This document shows positions 61,018 through 64,000 of a DNA stretch of 64,000 nt, piece by piece. Origin of the DNA: Bacteriovoracaceae bacterium (lineage in GTDB: Bacteria; Bdellovibrionota; Bacteriovoracia; Bacteriovoracales; Bacteriovoracaceae); the NCBI GenBank assembly GCA_024711325.1, contig JANJTC010000001.1:310001-374000 (forward strand), written 5' to 3'. Numbering within the stretch: position 1 is the stretch's first letter; every line of letters begins with the position of its first letter. Position numbers and translations under genes: made by a program. The notes beneath the pieces are model-generated. The model made no database searches, was not told where the DNA came from, and worked only from the letters and a program-made list of their open reading frames with translations.

Positions 61018-61040
61018 AAGATGGGCCATAAGGCCCACCT
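61018..61040 (-). terminator. Terminator after fadD
   Basis: GGTGGGCC-TTAT-GGCCCATC then TTTT on the minus strand, just past the fadD stop. Confidence 0.8.
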
Positions 61041-61052
61041 GATTGAAATCAT

Positions 61053-62735
61053 TTAATCTTTAGGTTTTGTCAGAGTTTCGGCCCGTAAGTCTTTTCTTAA
61101 AATCTTACCGACATTTGATTTTGGTAACTCACTTCTAAATTCAATTGATTTAGGAACTTTGTAAGAAGTTAATTGTTCTCGGCAAAATTTCATCAATTCT
61201 TCCTGAGTCAATGATTCATCTTTTTTCACCACAAAGATTTTTACTGATTCACCTGATTTTTCATCAGGAACACCAATTGCAGCGGCCTCTAAAACTTTCG
61301 GATGCTGAGCGATCACATCTTCCAGCTCATTTGGATACACATTAAAGCCTGAAACGAGAATCATATCTTTTTTACGATCTACGATTTTAACAAAGCCCTC
61401 TTCAGTCATGTAACCCAAGTCACCTGTCTTGAAAAAACCATCGCTGGTCATAACTTTTGCAGTCTCCTCATCGCGATTATAATAACCGGCCATTACCTGA
61501 GGACCTTTAATACAAATCTCTCCGATCTCGCCCAGAGGAAGATTTTGATTGTTATCATCTTTAATCACAACATCAGTTGATGGAATGGGAACACCAATGA
61601 AGCCATTAAATTCCTTAATGGTCATTGGGTTGATACAAGCAGCAGGAGATGTCTCAGTCAAACCATAGGCTTCAACAAGTGGACGGCCAGTAACCTGCTT
61701 CCATCTTTCTGCAACAGCTTTCTGAACGGCCATTCCTCCGCCAAGAGTCAGCTTTAAGCTTGAGAAATCAAGCTTTCTGAATTCATCGTTATTTAATAAT
61801 CCATTAAATAATGTGTTCACACCCGTAAATGCGGTGAATTTCCAATTCTTAAGTTCTTTTACAAACCCAGGAATGTCACGGGGGTTAGTGATGAGGATAT
61901 TTAAGGCGCCTACAGATCCAAAGACAAAGCAGTTCGCTGTCAAAGAGAAGATATGGTACAACGGGAGAGGAGTAATAATGATTTCCTGACCGTCAGTGAT
62001 AAAGTTCTTAATCCATGCTCTGGCCTGAACCATGTTGGCCACCATATTTCGGTGAGTGAGGATTGCTCCTTTTGCAACACCAGTTGTTCCTCCTGTATAT
62101 TGCAAGAAAGCGGTATCATCCAATGTGATTTGTGGTTTGTTAAATTTACTCTCGTCTCCCTTCAGCATACAAGATTTAAAATCAAGCATGTTGGGAAGAT
62201 TAAAATCCGGGACCATTTTTTTAACTTTCTTGATCACAAAATTTACGATGTAATTTTTCGGAAATTTAAGCATGTCACCTATTTGAGTGACCATAATATT
62301 TTTAACAGGATAATGAGCGACAACTTTTTGAAGTACATGGGCCGAATTGGCAAAGATGACGATTGCCTGAGTGCCTGAATCTTTTAATTGATGTTCCAGC
62401 TCTCGTGCCGTGTAGAGCGGATTTACATTCACTGCAATCATTCCAGCACGGAGGATACCAAATAAAGCGATAGGATACTGAAGAATGTTTGGCATCATGA
62501 TCGCAACACGATCACCTTTTTTTAACTTAAGATCATTCTGGAGATAACTTGCGAACTTTCGGCTATAGAGTTCAATCTCCTGGTAAGACAAAGTAGTACC
62601 CATATTATGAAAAGCTGGATTGTTTTTAAATCTAGAGAACGACATCTCCAGCATGTCATTAATTGAGGAATACTCATTAGGGTTAATTTCGTAAGGAACC
62701 CCGGCATCGTATGCCTTGTACCAAATCTTTGTCAT
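61053..62735 (-). CDS. fadD: Long-chain acyl-CoA ligase
   Basis: A 560-residue adenylate-forming enzyme. YTGGTTGVAKGAILTHRN is the AMP-binding motif, YGLTETSP the adenine site, GDLGYM and DRKKDMILVSGFNVYP the hinge, and the C-terminal SNVGKILRKDLR lysine the adenylation lysine. It activates fatty acids to acyl-CoA at the inner membrane for degradation or lipid recycling. It lies 13 bases after the HPF-like gene. Confidence 0.95.
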   Translation of the reverse strand: MTKIWYKAYDAGVPYEINPNEYSSINDMLEMSFSRFKNNPAFHNMGTTLSYQEIELYSRKFASYLQNDLKLKKGDRVAIMMPNILQYPIALFGILRAGMIAVNVNPLYTARELEHQLKDSGTQAIVIFANSAHVLQKVVAHYPVKNIMVTQIGDMLKFPKNYIVNFVIKKVKKMVPDFNLPNMLDFKSCMLKGDESKFNKPQITLDDTAFLQYTGGTTGVAKGAILTHRNMVANMVQARAWIKNFITDGQEIIITPLPLYHIFSLTANCFVFGSVGALNILITNPRDIPGFVKELKNWKFTAFTGVNTLFNGLLNNDEFRKLDFSSLKLTLGGGMAVQKAVAERWKQVTGRPLVEAYGLTETSPAACINPMTIKEFNGFIGVPIPSTDVVIKDDNNQNLPLGEIGEICIKGPQVMAGYYNRDEETAKVMTSDGFFKTGDLGYMTEEGFVKIVDRKKDMILVSGFNVYPNELEDVIAQHPKVLEAAAIGVPDEKSGESVKIFVVKKDESLTQEELMKFCREQLTSYKVPKSIEFRSELPKSNVGKILRKDLRAETLTKPKD

Positions 62736-62748
62736 CGTACTCTCCAGT

Positions 62749-63009
62749 CTATTTCAATTGATTTTGAATTTTATGAACCACTAAATCGAATGTTTTATAA
62801 AGGTCATCGGCCTGCGCTTTTGCAAAGAACTCCTGATGGCCGGAATGAATAGTCACTTCCGAACAATGATTTATGCCTTCTGTCCAACAAGTCCAGTGAA
62901 CATTAGATTGAGGACCAAGCCATTTATTAAACTTTGCAGATTTTTCACGAATCATCTCATCAAGGGCAGGTGTATGTTCCATATGACGAAAAGTGATATT
63001 GACGTTCAT
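62749..63009 (-). CDS. Short HPF/RaiA-type ribosome hibernation factor
   Basis: An 86-residue protein with the S30AE-like start MNVNITFRHMEHTPALDEMI and the usual helix ending DLVVHKIQNQL. The conserved strand VTIHSGHQEFFAKAQADD is close to HPF. It binds 30S subunits in stationary phase. It lies upstream of fadD in the same direction. No long C-terminal dimer domain. Confidence 0.85.
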   Translation of the reverse strand: MNVNITFRHMEHTPALDEMIREKSAKFNKWLGPQSNVHWTCWTEGINHCSEVTIHSGHQEFFAKAQADDLYKTFDLVVHKIQNQLK

Positions 63010-63104
63010 TAGTTACTCCTTGTTAGACCTCTTTTATTATAGAGGCTTAGTCTGCATGACTAAGAGTATCAACCATCTTCAGCATGAAAAATAAATTTAA
63101 CTGA

Positions 63105-63845
63105 CTAGAGTGCTTTGTTTTGAACGACCATTCTGACTGCGGCCGGAAGAATTTCCGCTGGAAGATCCATAAAACTGCGGTGAGGAACAAAGCCATACTG
63201 TCCGTAATAGTAGAAATAGATAATATTAAAACCGGCATCATTCAATTCTTTCTCCAGATCAAGGGAGTCAAGAATTCTACGGATAGGGGTCCATTTCCCA
63301 AACATCTGCCACAGAACATTTCTTTCATCAAACATGAATCCATCAGGGATAAAAAGCTTTTTCCGATGAACCATGGTTTCTGCCACAAAAATACCTTGGA
63401 GGGTTAAGTGATCACTAATTAATCGGTAATAGCTTGACCGATCGGGATCTTCGGTCAGGCAGTGAAGCAAGTGAGAATCAACAATAATGTCATATTGTTG
63501 AGGTAGATTAATATCTGGATGAGTTACATCCCCTTGGATGCAAGTCACTTCCTGCCCTTCAGTGCTGAAGATTTTTTCCGCCTGGGCCAAAGCAGTAGGG
63601 GAGAAATCGACAAGTGTGACCTGGGCGCCTAGTCTGGCAAGCAGAAGACCTACTCCTCCCCTACCCGCTCCCATTTCTAAAACTTTCAGACCACTCCAGT
63701 CAAGATTTGGCAAGAAACGATTTTTAGATTCAACTGTATAATTAAAGAGACCCTTAGAATAAGTAGTTACTTCCTGCAGGAGATCCACAGAGGAACGTCC
63801 ACTTTCTGATTGATAAGACTCTTCATAGTACGGCTGCAAACTCAT
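63105..63845 (-). CDS. Class I SAM-dependent methyltransferase
   Basis: A 246-residue methyltransferase: SAM site LEMGAGRGGVGLLLA, acidic loop LVDFSPTAL, and IVDSHLLHCL as motif IV. The substrate is not predictable; the C-terminal part has aromatic residues (NIIYFYYYGQYGF). Divergent from the alpha/beta hydrolase at 63870 with 24 bases between. Confidence 0.85.
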   Translation of the reverse strand: MSLQPYYEESYQSESGRSSVDLLQEVTTYSKGLFNYTVESKNRFLPNLDWSGLKVLEMGAGRGGVGLLLARLGAQVTLVDFSPTALAQAEKIFSTEGQEVTCIQGDVTHPDINLPQQYDIIVDSHLLHCLTEDPDRSSYYRLISDHLTLQGIFVAETMVHRKKLFIPDGFMFDERNVLWQMFGKWTPIRRILDSLDLEKELNDAGFNIIYFYYYGQYGFVPHRSFMDLPAEILPAAVRMVVQNKAL

Positions 63846-63869
63846 TAAAAAAGTGTAAGATGGTTAAGT

Positions 63870-64000
63870 ATGACAAAGCAAAAACATTTTTACTTAATTC
63901 GCGGTTTAATCAGAGAAAAGGCCCATTGGGGAAACTTTATCACCCATCTTCAGGAAATTTTCCCTAAGGCCCTGATTACGACCATCGATATTCCCGGAGC
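63870..64000 (+). CDS. Alpha/beta hydrolase, N-terminal part (runs off the window)
   Basis: The frame from 63870 reads about 43 residues: FYLIRGLIREKAHWGNF then IDIPG, the start of an alpha/beta hydrolase (oxyanion-strand and D-PG turn). The catalytic serine, aspartate and histidine lie beyond the right edge. No Shine-Dalgarno is obvious. Confidence 0.7.
   Translation, partial: MTKQKHFYLIRGLIREKAHWGNFITHLQEIFPKALITTIDIPG

Noticed and set aside
1-64000. tRNA, rRNA, insertion sequences, inteins
   Set aside because: No cloverleaf, rRNA block, transposase or repeat ends were found by reading; short tRNAs could still be missed without a search.

Overview
The window is chromosomal DNA of moderate GC (roughly 40%) with short gaps, many 4-base ATGA gene overlaps and a large share of exported proteins. 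Gene content fits a predatory or predator-related Bdellovibrionota bacterium, most like the Bacteriovorax/Peredibacter/Halobacteriovorax group: an Rrf2-controlled SUF operon, type IV pilin-like genes, several FHA and PilZ proteins, a MoxR/DUF58/transglutaminase cluster, a System II cytochrome c maturation pair, an H1-like SWIB protein, PutA, and a battery of secreted proteases. The assignment rests on gene content read by eye, not on a marker search.

Layout. 1-6.4 kb: a partial FHA gene, a small 4-TM membrane protein and the operon rrf2-sufB-sufC-sufD-sufS-nfu, all on the minus strand. 6.5-14.3 kb: a minus-strand operon of three prepilin-like proteins (one of about 970 residues) and a secreted EF-hand-like protein, flanked on both sides by tail-anchored FHA proteins; argS follows at 14.3-16.0 kb. 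17.2-20.7 kb: a two-gene type IIA topoisomerase whose cleavage subunit reads like phage T4/eukaryotic topoisomerase II rather than gyrase or Topo IV. 20.8-27 kb: secreted proteins including an M1-type gluzincin, a matrixin-like lipoprotein and a trypsin-like protease. 27-31.5 kb: ccsA/resB, a DUF1624 acyltransferase-like protein and a thiamine pyrophosphokinase-like protein. 31.5-33.3 kb: a possible SufE/IscU-fold protein, a GNAT enzyme and the SWIB protein. 34.5-39.5 kb: putA overlapping proC. 39.5-44 kb: two lipoproteins, a winged-helix protein, TrmK and a large PilZ/receiver-like protein. 44-47.7 kb: the MoxR-DUF58-transglutaminase operon. 47.9-50.2 kb: small genes, a decayed gene and a BrnT/BrnA toxin-antitoxin pair. 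50.3-56.7 kb: asd diverging from a lysine operon (lysC-dapB-dapA-dapD-lysA) led by a clear lysine riboswitch with a recognisable promoter. 56.6-60.8 kb: a PilZ protein and a run of exported proteins ending in a GGDEF protein that carries a signal peptide. 61-64 kb: fadD, a short HPF/RaiA protein, a methyltransferase and the start of an alpha/beta hydrolase.

The observations most worth following up are the T4/eukaryote-like topoisomerase pair, the apparently exported GGDEF protein, the pilin operon with a giant GspK-like component between FHA genes, the lysine riboswitch with possible Shine-Dalgarno sequestration, and the small decayed/TA island. I found no rRNA, tRNA, insertion sequence or CRISPR array.
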